This document shows, one piece after another, positions 1 to 5,871 of a stretch of DNA of 15,654 nucleotides. Numbering within the stretch: the first letter of the stretch is position 1; every line of letters starts with the position of its first letter. Source of the stretch: Bacilli bacterium (GTDB lineage Bacteria; Bacillota_I; Bacilli_A; ML615J-28; CAG-698); the NCBI GenBank assembly GCA_023228385.1, contig JALOBF010000023.1:1-15654 (forward strand), given 5' to 3'. The notes beneath the pieces were generated by a model that ran no database searches, had not been told where the DNA came from, and saw only the letters and a list, made by a program, of their open reading frames with translations. The position numbers and the translations under genes were made by a program.

Positions 1-2
1 AA

Positions 3-89
3 AATGAACTTATTAAATTACGTAAAGAATTAAAACAGCTTAGAATGGAAAATGATATTTTAAAGCTCGTCAGCGTCTGTAATGGATAG
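3..89 (+). pseudogene. IS3 orfA, 3' end only (coiled-coil tail, possibly frameshifted)
   Basis: Reading from base 3 gives NELIKLRKELKQLRMENDIL followed by a few residues and a TAG at 87-89. The leucine/lysine-rich LRMENDILK tail is the leucine zipper typical of the OrfA DNA-binding protein of IS3 elements. The last residues (KLVSVCNG) do not resemble the usual ILKQAA-type ending. The +1 frame downstream reads ASVMDR then TAA at 91-93, which fits such an ending better, so a one-base indel near 62-72 is suspected. The 5' part is outside the window. Confidence 0.6.
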
Positions 90-138
90 ATAAGTAAAAA
101 TTATTAAAGAAAACAAACATAAATACAGTATCAGCGCG

Positions 139-921
139 ATGTGTATAGTACTAAACATTTCAAGAACGGTTTATTACTATAAGCACAAACCTAAGAAAAC
201 AGACTCCAAACTCGAAAACCACGTTATTGAAATATTTAAAAACAGCCGTAACAATTATGGTACTAGAAAGATTCAAGCTATGCTAAGAAGGCATAAAATA
301 CATACATCACGCCGTAAAATCGCTAGAATTATGACTAAATACGCCTTAATTTCGAATTATACGAAAAAACAGTATAAAGTTACAACAACAAGTTGTAACA
401 ACGATTCCGTTCAAAATATCGTTAATCGGCAATTCGACAACCGTGATGAGCATGAAGTAGTAGTCAGTGATTTAACATATGTTAATGTAGCCGGATTGTG
501 GAATTATATATGTATCTTAATAGATTTATTCAATAGGGAAATTATCGGTTATGCTGCCGGCCGAAAGAAAGATGCCAATTTGGTTTATAAAGCCTTTACA
601 ACCGTAAAACCCGGTTTAAATAAATACAGAATATTTCACACGGATCGAGGTAATGAATTTAAGAACAGACTTATTGATAATTTATTAAAAGCATTTAATA
701 TTAAGCGATCCTTAAGCGCAAAGGGTGCTCCATACGATAATGCTGTAGCAGAAGCAACCTTTAAAATATTCAAAACAGAGTTTGCTTTTGATAAGAGATT
801 TATTTCATTTAACGAGTTGGAACGAGAATTATTCGATTACATCAACTGGTACAATAACTTTAGAATCCATGGTAGCTTAAATTATTTGTCACCGGTTGAA
901 TACAAACAACTCTCTATATAA
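139..921 (+). CDS. IS3-family transposase OrfB (DDE integrase core)
   Basis: This is the catalytic transposase subunit, which joins IS ends to target DNA and normally works as an OrfAB fusion made by -1 frameshifting. Counting from the ATG at 139, an HTH_21 segment (NYGTRKIQAMLRRHKIHTSR) lies at about residues 39-58. The rve-type core follows, with acidic residues D111 (VVVSDLTYV), D169 (FHTDRGNEF) and E205 (DNAVAEATFK); the D-to-E gap of 35 residues is diagnostic for IS3. The C-terminal YINWYNNFRIHGSL motif is also typical. Family members usually begin about 15 residues earlier: the same frame is open from 94 (KIIKENKHKYSISAMC) but has no ATG, GTG or TTG there. A stop at 91-93 and an orfA in another frame make a normal fusion unlikely in this copy. 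Confidence 0.88.
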   Translation: MCIVLNISRTVYYYKHKPKKTDSKLENHVIEIFKNSRNNYGTRKIQAMLRRHKIHTSRRKIARIMTKYALISNYTKKQYKVTTTSCNNDSVQNIVNRQFDNRDEHEVVVSDLTYVNVAGLWNYICILIDLFNREIIGYAAGRKKDANLVYKAFTTVKPGLNKYRIFHTDRGNEFKNRLIDNLLKAFNIKRSLSAKGAPYDNAVAEATFKIFKTEFAFDKRFISFNELERELFDYINWYNNFRIHGSLNYLSPVEYKQLSI

Positions 922-954
922 AATTTGTATTAAAAAGTGTCACCAATCCAGTTT

Positions 955-1599
955 CTAAAGAACATTTTTATCAATCTCTTTATATATCTTTAGTGCATTA
1001 TTTTTAATACCGTGTTTATCTAGTAAAATATCTAAAGTTGCTATTGTTGCATATTTGTATCTATGATTTAAAACTATTTCTTTAAATATAGTATCAGAAT
1101 AACAACTCAATCCATATTCTCTTTCCTCATTATATCTTATATAATCTATCTCTTTTATAGAATTGACTTTTTCAATTAATTCTAAGGTAGTAATTAGGCC
1201 TTTAACTTCATCATAAAAACGAATGTTGAATTTTATTAAAAGATATTTGCCAATAGTTTTATGGTTGGATGTGATTCTATTTGTATAAATCTCAACTACT
1301 TCTGCATAATCATCGCTTATATCATAATAATTATACATTGCAGAGCCCATAAATATCCCGCTAAAATGTTCAACATAATATTCAATAATAGCACTATCTT
1401 TATCTACATCTCTTCCATTAACTAAGTACACTCCTTTAGAAATCTTAGTTACTACTTCTTCAGCTTCTAATCTATTTAATATCTTTAGTAAAGTTTTATA
1501 AGGAACTAGTGAAAATCTTGTCTCTAGTTCATATTGAACATCAAATATTTTTCCTTTATTTTGCATACAAAATTCTCTTAATGTTTTAGTGTAATTCAT
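955..1599 (-). CDS. AbiEi-like antitoxin / winged-helix regulator, orphan
   Basis: This 214-residue protein has an N-terminal winged helix (about 1-60) ending in the turn KISKGVYLVNG, which resembles the AbiEi antitoxin domain (type IV toxin-antitoxin, also abortive infection). Residues 70-140 (YYVEHFSGIFMGSAMYNYYDIS and IYTNRITSNHKTIGKYLLI) resemble the second AbiEi domain, where transcriptional repression and toxin neutralisation are combined. The start is supported by TAGGTGG at 1604-1610 and a promoter at 1620-1648. In AbiE operons the nucleotidyltransferase toxin abiEii follows the antitoxin. Here the IS3 right end lies about 5 bases past the stop codon and no toxin is visible. It is more AT-rich than the core genes. 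The assignment rests on fold pattern and motifs only; another wHTH regulator of the DUF6088 type is possible. Confidence 0.5.
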   Translation of the reverse strand: MNYTKTLREFCMQNKGKIFDVQYELETRFSLVPYKTLLKILNRLEAEEVVTKISKGVYLVNGRDVDKDSAIIEYYVEHFSGIFMGSAMYNYYDISDDYAEVVEIYTNRITSNHKTIGKYLLIKFNIRFYDEVKGLITTLELIEKVNSIKEIDYIRYNEEREYGLSCYSDTIFKEIVLNHRYKYATIATLDILLDKHGIKNNALKIYKEIDKNVL

Positions 1600-1603
1600 T
1601 TTA

Positions 1604-1610
1604 CCACCTA
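1604..1610 (-). promoter_or_regulatory. Ribosome binding site of the AbiEi-like gene
   Basis: The minus strand reads TAGGTGG followed by TAAA and then the ATG at 1599. This fixes the start codon. Confidence 0.6.
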
Positions 1611-1619
1611 CTTTGTTAT

Positions 1620-1648
1620 ATTATACTGCACATTATCGACAATTACAA
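1620..1648 (-). promoter_or_regulatory. Sigma-A-type promoter of the AbiEi-like gene
   Basis: On the minus strand TTGTAA (1648-1643) is followed by a 17-base spacer and a perfect TATAAT (1625-1620). The -10 box lies about 20 bases upstream of the start codon. A TTATCGAC half-site (1633-1640) falls in the spacer. Confidence 0.6.
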
Positions 1649-1654
1649 TAATTC

Positions 1655-1671
1655 AGTCGACTTTGTCGACT
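1655..1671. promoter_or_regulatory. 17-base palindrome, candidate operator of the AbiEi-like gene
   Basis: AGTCGAC-TTT-GTCGACT is a perfect inverted repeat with 7-base arms, about 7 bases upstream of the -35 box. Related half-sites occur at 1633-1640 (TTATCGAC, inside the promoter spacer) and 1755-1760 (GTCGAC, in the ssrA terminator). AbiEi proteins are known to repress their own promoter by binding inverted repeats, so this is a reasonable autoregulatory site. Read on the plus strand it precedes a run of six T and could pass for a terminator, but no plus-strand gene reads into it. Confidence 0.45.
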
Positions 1672-1724
1672 TTTTTAATTCACTAAAAAAATTAAATATA
1701 TCCGGCAATATCCTATATAAAACT

Positions 1725-1757
1725 AAAAAGACACTTTGTAATTAGATACAAAATGTC
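1725..1757 (-). terminator. Rho-independent terminator of ssrA
   Basis: Downstream of the tmRNA CCA end, the minus strand reads GACATTTTGTA, loop TCTAAT, then TACAAAGTGTC and TTTTT. All 11 stem positions pair (one G-U) and the T run follows directly. Confidence 0.85.
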
Positions 1758-1770
1758 GACTTATTCACAT

Positions 1771-2120
1771 TGGTGGAATAGGCGGGAATCGAACCCGCGT
1801 CCAAACTACAATCAATTATAATGTCTACATGCTTAGTTTATTGTTTTAGCTTTCATTCAACAACGAACAATAAACAAACCGTTATTGAACTAACCCCTAG
1901 ATCTCGAATTAAAAACCGAGGTCCTTTTTTAATTCAACCCTCAATTCTGAGCCCGTTTATAAAACTTGAGAGGCATTTTATAGCGGGCGCTACTTAGTTT
2001 TTATTAAGCAGCAAAAGCTACATTTTGATTTGCGGTTAATTTAAACCTCGGCGTTTTTATATGCGCAACCATAGCATGCAATTACAATATCCGATAGCCT
2101 GTCGAATCCATTACTATCCC
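1771..2120 (-). ncRNA. ssrA: Transfer-messenger RNA (tmRNA)
   Basis: This tmRNA frees ribosomes stalled on broken mRNA: it enters as an alanyl-tRNA mimic and then serves as a short template that tags the nascent chain for proteolysis. On the minus strand the 5' end is GGGATAGTAATGGATTCGAC, the conserved tmRNA start, and the 3' end is CTATTCCACCA preceded by a T-arm GCGGGTTCGATTCCCGC. The first seven bases pair with the acceptor strand CTATTCC (one G-U). The length of about 350 bases is normal for a one-piece bacterial tmRNA, and CCA is encoded. The tag frame lies at 2004-2033. smpB and rnr, its partners in trans-translation, lie just upstream on the same strand. It has its own promoter-like sequence and a strong terminator. 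Confidence 0.96.
2004..2033 (-). other. tmRNA tag reading frame, ANQNVAFAA
   Basis: Following the resume region TTAACC, codons GCA AAT CAA AAT GTA GCT TTT GCT GCT and tandem TAA TAA stops encode ANQNVAFAA. With the alanine carried by the tRNA-like end the tag is A-ANQNVAFAA. It shares NQNVA.AA with the B. subtilis tag but lacks its longer N-terminal part. The terminal Ala-Ala is the known recognition end for ClpXP, and clpX is in this window. Confidence 0.8.
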
Positions 2121-2126
2121 ATATAT

Positions 2127-2132
2127 AGTATA
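2127..2132 (-). promoter_or_regulatory. Likely -10 box of the ssrA promoter
   Basis: The minus strand reads TATACT six bases before the tmRNA 5' G at 2120, the right distance for a -10 box. A -35 box is not clear: TTG-containing sequence about 16-17 bases upstream lies inside the 3' end of the preceding gene. Confidence 0.5.
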
Positions 2133-2140
2133 TTATTTTA

Positions 2141-2551
2141 TTAAAAAAACAACACTCCTAATAATTGATAAACTATTTTAAAGATTACAAGGCCCACGGC
2201 AAAGTAAACCATCCCAATACCAATATTCCGTAAAGGGCGAAGTTTTGTTTTACTTGGTTTTGAGGAAAGATAAAAGGTTAAAAAAACAGACAAAATCAAC
2301 AAAATCAAATAGATTATAGTGATTGTGGAAGCGGTAATAAACAAAAAGGAAAACAAAACCGATAATGCCCCAAAGATTAATGTCAGAACCGGATTGTCGA
2401 TAAGACTCGCCTTATGTTCGTCGGGAACCTCGGGGTCAACCGAACGTTTTAAGTACTTTTCATATAACTTATGTTCTTCAAAATTAAAACCGCAATTATC
2501 ACAAATAACAGTTTTATTGGGGATTTCCTGACCACAGCGTAAGCATTTCAT
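2141..2551 (-). CDS. Zinc-ribbon membrane protein of unknown function
   Basis: This 136-residue protein starts with a short zinc ribbon, CLRC (C3, C6) and CDNC (C17, C20), followed by a charged linker (about 24-52). Three hydrophobic stretches at about 54-73, 75-95 and 110-134 are likely membrane helices. No catalytic motif is visible and I do not recognise a named family; zinc-ribbon leaders on small membrane proteins are common in Bacillota. The ATG lies 2 bases past the smpB stop, with AAGGGAAGAAG as ribosome site inside the smpB end, so it is translationally linked to smpB. It separates smpB from ssrA. The ribbon may bind protein or RNA on the cytosolic face; that is speculation. Confidence 0.75.
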   Translation of the reverse strand: MKCLRCGQEIPNKTVICDNCGFNFEEHKLYEKYLKRSVDPEVPDEHKASLIDNPVLTLIFGALSVLFSFLFITASTITIIYLILLILSVFLTFYLSSKPSKTKLRPLRNIGIGMVYFAVGLVIFKIVYQLLGVLFF

Positions 2552-2553
2552 TA

Positions 2554-3009
2554 TTATCTTCTTCCCTTAAATTTATTTGCTTTTTCAATCTCCTGCCTTA
2601 CTGCCGCCTTTCTTAAATCTTCCCGCTTGTCATAGAGTTTCTTGCCCCGGCATAAGGCTATTTCCAACTTTGCCAGTCCGCCAACAAAATAAAGAGTCAA
2701 AGGAATTAAAGTTAATCCCTCCTTTTGGACACGCCCTGCTATTTTTCGAATCTCGCTTTTATGAACTAGCAGTTTCCGGTCACGTTTTTCCACATGATTA
2801 AATATATTGCCTTGTTCGTACTTCGCAATATGCATATTAATAACAAATAACTCGTTGTTTTTAACTCGACAATAAGCATCCTGCAAAGATACTTTACCAC
2901 CTCTTACCGATTTAATTTCTGTACCCGTTAAAACAATACCGCATTCATATCGATCTAAGATAAAATAATCATGAGCGGCCTTTTTGTTTCTGGCGACGAC
3001 GTTTTCCAT
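2554..3009 (-). CDS. smpB: SsrA-binding protein SmpB
   Basis: This protein binds the tRNA-like part of tmRNA and carries it into the A site of stalled ribosomes. The 151-residue protein has the full family pattern: N-terminal ARNKKAAHDYFI (6-17), GIVLTGTEIKSVRGGKVSL (24-42), the central VEKRDRKLL and the C-terminal GKKLYDKREDLRK (122-134) before a basic tail that reaches the mRNA channel. The length is normal. The start MENVVARNKKA matches the family start and has AGGGTGA about 9 bases upstream, so its 41-base overlap with the 3' end of rnr (2969-3009) is real. Downstream come the zinc-ribbon gene and ssrA. Confidence 0.96.
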   Translation of the reverse strand: MENVVARNKKAAHDYFILDRYECGIVLTGTEIKSVRGGKVSLQDAYCRVKNNELFVINMHIAKYEQGNIFNHVEKRDRKLLVHKSEIRKIAGRVQKEGLTLIPLTLYFVGGLAKLEIALCRGKKLYDKREDLRKAAVRQEIEKANKFKGRR

Positions 3010-5098
3010 TTTTCTTCACCCTACTATTATTATACACTATTTTGAAATCAATTTCACGGCTTTTTTTATCGGATTTAATGACTTCAACCAATACTTTACT
3101 GCCGAGATGATAATTCCCGCGGGCTCCGATTAATCTCATAGTACTACTGTCGTACTCGTAATAACCCTTAAGATTGCTGATATGGACAAACCCTTCCACA
3201 GTATTGGGTAACATTACAAACAAACCATACCTGGTAACTGAAGAGACAATTCCTTCAAACCTTTCACCAATAAAATCTGCCATATATTCCGCTTTCTTCA
3301 TATCCTCAACCCGGTATTCACATTCCATCGCATCCCGCTCTCTTTTTGAAGATAAGGCGGCGATATCGCCTATTTTTTGGGTTAAACTGACCCATTCAAC
3401 CCGATTAATCGCTTGACTAAATATATACTTTCTTAATAACCGATGAACTAATAAATCAGGATAGCGTCTGATTGGGGCGGTAAAATGAGTATAGCAACGG
3501 CTGCCTAAACCGAAATGACCGATATTCTTTTCACTATAGATTGCTTTTGCCATAGCACGTAAAAGCAGGATTTTAAGATAAGCATCTTCCTCGCGAAGTG
3601 TCTTTAAAAAATCCTGTAACTGTTTGGCGTTAACCCGACGTTTAAAGGTCCGATATCCTAAATTACTAACCAATTTTTTAAAAGTTTCCAATTTTAAATA
3701 GTCAGGTTCATCATGAACCCGATAAATAAAGGGTAATTCTAGATAAAACACCGCTGATGCGACCGTTTCATTAGCTATAAGCATAAATTCTTCAATAATT
3801 CTTTCACTTTCACCCCGGCTTAATAAAACAACATCGAGCGGCTTCCCATTATCGGCGACAATAACTTTCCCCTCATCAACATCAAAATCTAAAGCACCGC
3901 GGCGAGTCCGCATCATATATAATACATCCTTTAATTCTCTCATCAGGAAGATATCATCTATTAGATCCTGATATTTTCCCTGCTGTTCGAAATTACCATC
4001 AAAGATTTGATTGATATCATCATAAGTCATCCGATACTTAGTTTTTACAACCGAGGGAAAAATATCACTGTTTACCACTTCGCCTTGTTCATTAATCTCC
4101 ATCTCACAGGCAATAGCCAATTTTTCCGTTTGTGGATTTAAAGAACAAAGATTATTACTTATTAAAGGGGGCAACATCGGTATTACGCGATTGGTAAGAT
4201 AAACACTTGTTCCCCGTTCTAATGCTTCATTGTCGATAGCACCGTTTTCCTTAACATAAAAAGCCACGTCGGCAATATAGACACCCAAAAGAAAATTGCC
4301 GTTATCCCGTTTTGCAATCGCCACCGCATCGTCTAAATCTTTAGCATCAGTGCCGTCGATTGTAATAATCGGGGAAAGGGTCGGTTTTCTTCTTGATTTA
4401 ATTTCCGCTGATATATCCAAAGGCAATGTGTCCAGTTCCTGTATCGTTTCCGAATTAAACTTATCGGAAAAATCAAATTCGGCAGCAATCGCCAAAATAT
4501 CAACATCGATATCGTTTTTAAAACCAATCCGTTCAACTATCCTTGCCTCTATCGGCAGAATATAATCTACAATCTCCGCCTTTACAATATCCCCGACGGT
4601 ATATTCTTCCGGATTTATAACAATAATTTTATCGATATTATGTAATTGCAATTTTATATAAAATTCGTTTTTAGTTTTTTGCAACTCACCGATTACATAT
4701 TTCAAATTACGTAATTTAATACCCAATATTTTTGCTTCATGATTAAAACTACGATATTGAGGATAATTAGACTTAATTTGAAAGATAACCGTATCTTTAT
4801 CTAAAGCTCCGCCAAAATCTTTTTTTGCAACATAAAAATCTCGATTAAAATGATCGGTTGCGATAAAACCATATTCAGGATTTTTTATACTGATTGTTCC
4901 AATATAAATTCCGGCATCCTTCGGAAGAATATATTTTTTCCTTTTACTAATGGCTATTTCAAAAGAAGCGGTAAGTTCCTGCAGTACTGCTTTAACTTCT
5001 TGCTTCTGTTTATCTAATTGTAAATCGGTAATTAACTCTTCAAATGTTTTCGGATGATATTCCGAAGAATGAAAATAATCCAACAATTTTTCTTTCAT
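2969..5098 (-). CDS. rnr: Ribonuclease R (RNB-family 3'-5' exoribonuclease)
   Basis: RNase R is a processive exonuclease that degrades structured RNA and, with tmRNA-SmpB, the defective mRNA of stalled ribosomes. The 709-residue protein has an N-terminal helical/wHTH segment (1-60), OB-fold cold-shock domains (about 63-200), an RNB core with the metal-binding cluster ITIDGTDAKDLDDAVAI (245-261) and HFTAPIRRYPDLLVHR (538-553), an S1 domain (about 611-686, FEGIVSSVTRYGLFVMLPN) and a basic tail (694-709). The length fits the Bacillota family. The start has AAGGAAAG just upstream. It ends in TGA inside smpB. A terminator-like hairpin at 5124-5146 separates it from secG, with little room for its own promoter, so expression probably depends on read-through from secG. 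Confidence 0.96.
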   Translation of the reverse strand: MKEKLLDYFHSSEYHPKTFEELITDLQLDKQKQEVKAVLQELTASFEIAISKRKKYILPKDAGIYIGTISIKNPEYGFIATDHFNRDFYVAKKDFGGALDKDTVIFQIKSNYPQYRSFNHEAKILGIKLRNLKYVIGELQKTKNEFYIKLQLHNIDKIIVINPEEYTVGDIVKAEIVDYILPIEARIVERIGFKNDIDVDILAIAAEFDFSDKFNSETIQELDTLPLDISAEIKSRRKPTLSPIITIDGTDAKDLDDAVAIAKRDNGNFLLGVYIADVAFYVKENGAIDNEALERGTSVYLTNRVIPMLPPLISNNLCSLNPQTEKLAIACEMEINEQGEVVNSDIFPSVVKTKYRMTYDDINQIFDGNFEQQGKYQDLIDDIFLMRELKDVLYMMRTRRGALDFDVDEGKVIVADNGKPLDVVLLSRGESERIIEEFMLIANETVASAVFYLELPFIYRVHDEPDYLKLETFKKLVSNLGYRTFKRRVNAKQLQDFLKTLREEDAYLKILLLRAMAKAIYSEKNIGHFGLGSRCYTHFTAPIRRYPDLLVHRLLRKYIFSQAINRVEWVSLTQKIGDIAALSSKRERDAMECEYRVEDMKKAEYMADFIGERFEGIVSSVTRYGLFVMLPNTVEGFVHISNLKGYYEYDSSTMRLIGARGNYHLGSKVLVEVIKSDKKSREIDFKIVYNNSRVKKNGKRRRQKQKGRS

Positions 5099-5123
5099 AA
5101 TCTTTCCTTAACTAGCGTTGATT

Positions 5124-5146
5124 AAAAAAAGCCTGTATTCAGGCTT
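5124..5146 (-). terminator. Intrinsic terminator or attenuator between secG and rnr
   Basis: On the minus strand AAGCCTG-AATA-CAGGCTT is followed by a run of T: a compact 7-base stem with tetraloop and U tract. It lies 16 bases past the secG stop and 25 bases before the rnr start, so it probably tunes read-through from secG into rnr-smpB. Confidence 0.8.
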
Positions 5147-5162
5147 ATTATTTGCTTCCTGT

Positions 5163-5402
5163 TTAAACGGGAAACCGATCAACAAAGAAAGCGGCAAGTA
5201 CTGCGAAAACAAAAAAAGCAATTGAGAGGCCAGCTGTTATATAATTAATCCAAACTTCAAAACCTCTTTGTTTCCGGTTGGCAAATAAATCGGATTTTTC
5301 TCCCGAAAAAGCTTGCATGGCATCCTCTTTTGATTCTTGTAATACAATAATTGTAATTAATAAGCATGAAATAATTAACAAAAAAATATCTATTGTATGC
5401 AT
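5163..5402 (-). CDS. secG: Protein translocase subunit SecG
   Basis: SecG is the small accessory subunit of the SecYEG export channel in the plasma membrane. The 79-residue protein has two membrane helices: about 3-21 (IDIFLLIISCLLITIIVLQ) and about 53-73 (ITAGLSIAFFVFAVLAAFF). They are joined by the typical cytosolic loop with QESKEDAMQAFSGEKSDLF, the Gram-positive form of the SecG signature. ATG at 5402 is preferred: GGAGG lies 5 bases upstream (5408-5412), and the possible TTG four codons earlier sits in that ribosome site. secG-rnr-smpB order is conserved in Bacillota. It has its own promoter at 5455-5483. Confidence 0.93.
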   Translation of the reverse strand: MHTIDIFLLIISCLLITIIVLQESKEDAMQAFSGEKSDLFANRKQRGFEVWINYITAGLSIAFFVFAVLAAFFVDRFPV

Positions 5403-5407
5403 AATTT

Positions 5408-5412
5408 CCTCC
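5408..5412 (-). promoter_or_regulatory. Ribosome binding site deciding the secG start
   Basis: GGAGG on the minus strand with AAATT spacing to the ATG at 5402. It overlaps an in-frame TTG that would otherwise extend the gene by four codons, so the shorter start is chosen. Confidence 0.75.
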
Positions 5413-5454
5413 AAAAGATAAGGCTTAGTATTTAATCATAAATCGCCAAGAATA

Positions 5455-5483
5455 ATTATACCATATTAACGCAATAAAAGCAA
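5455..5483 (-). promoter_or_regulatory. Promoter of the secG-rnr-smpB operon
   Basis: Minus strand: TTGCTT (5483-5478), 17-base spacer, TATAAT (5460-5455) preceded by TGG, an extended -10. The -10 lies 52 bases upstream of the secG start. Confidence 0.65.
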
Positions 5484-5515
5484 ATAATAATTTTATTTTT
5501 TTACCCACCAATATG

Positions 5516-5810
5516 TTAACTTAGTTTTAATTTTCTTCTGAAACTTCTCATGATATAAGTTCTAAAATTGTAAATATTCTCATCACAAACATAAGTTAAA
5601 TAAATATTATATGTGATTTTATATAAATCAACGGTCACTATTATTTTATTGACATCTTTTATATTAAATTATTCTTGATAATAAATGATGTTTACGGTAT
5701 ATCCTTCTTCCTCAAATATCACTTTTGCTTAATCATATGATTTAATATTTGAGTATGCCGGTTATAATAATACTTAACATTATAAAAAGAAGAAAAATAT
5801 CTTATTTCAT
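5516..5810 (-). pseudogene. Decayed small lipoprotein-like gene
   Basis: AGGAAG is followed by ATG AAA at 5810, then an in-frame TAA (5802-5804) and a hydrophobic run IFLLFIMLSIIITG that looks like a secretion or lipoprotein signal. A one-base frame change then leads into protein-like sequence: SNIKSYD, stop (5729-5731), AKVIFEEEGYTVNIIYYQE, stop (5669-5671), FNIKDVNKIIVTVDLYKITY and a basic end RSFRRKLKLS with a final TAA at 5516-5518. The last three stops share one frame. The SYDxAKVIFEEEGYTV pattern is like the helix-strand start of small extracytoplasmic domains such as PASTA, but the family is not certain. Three internal stops or shifts in about 98 codons mean it is broken. It follows lon and its stem-loop. 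Confidence 0.6.
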
Positions 5811-5832
5811 ACTGTCTTCCTAATATATATTA

Positions 5833-5866
5833 TTGATAGTCAGCAACAGCCGTTGCTGACTATCAA
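5833..5866 (-). terminator. Perfect 15-base stem-loop after lon
   Basis: TTGATAGTCAGCAAC, four-base loop AGCC (plus strand), GTTGCTGACTATCAA: a perfect 15-base-pair stem starting 5 bases past the lon stop. Neither side has a T run, so it may be a 3' end stabiliser or a factor-assisted terminator rather than a classical intrinsic one. Confidence 0.55.
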
Positions 5867-5871
5867 ATCAA

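Larger units (their letters stand above)
1..950 (+). mobile_element. IS3-family insertion sequence, left part outside the window
   Basis: The end of an orfA and an orfB with a complete DDE triad are arranged as in IS3-family elements. The right end is placed at about 950 because the sequence after orfB, AAAAAGTGTCACCAATCCA, ends in CA as IS3 termini do, and an unrelated minus-strand gene ends at 955. The left terminal repeat is outside the window, so neither the repeat pairing nor the target duplication (951-953 GTT would be its right copy) can be checked. The orfA-orfB junction looks damaged, so activity is doubtful. Confidence 0.8.
5403..5871. other. Intergenic gap between lon and secG
   Basis: This is the longest stretch without an intact gene. 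It holds, from high to low coordinates, the lon 3' stem-loop (5833-5866), the remains of a small lipoprotein-like gene (5516-5810) and the secG promoter (5455-5483). No RNA gene, repeat array or intact open frame was seen. Confidence 0.6.

Noticed and set aside
1655..1677. GTCGAC palindrome followed by T6 as a plus-strand intrinsic terminator
   Set aside because: No plus-strand gene reads toward it (the IS gene ends at 921), the loop is only 3 bases, and the position beside a minus-strand promoter fits an operator better.
1771..1805. A tRNA gene, from the T-arm and CCA sequence
   Set aside because: There is no anticodon or D arm; the matching 5' strand is at 2114-2120 and the whole forms a tmRNA.
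5163..5414. secG starting at the TTG four codons upstream
   Set aside because: That codon overlaps the GGAGG ribosome site of the ATG at 5402.
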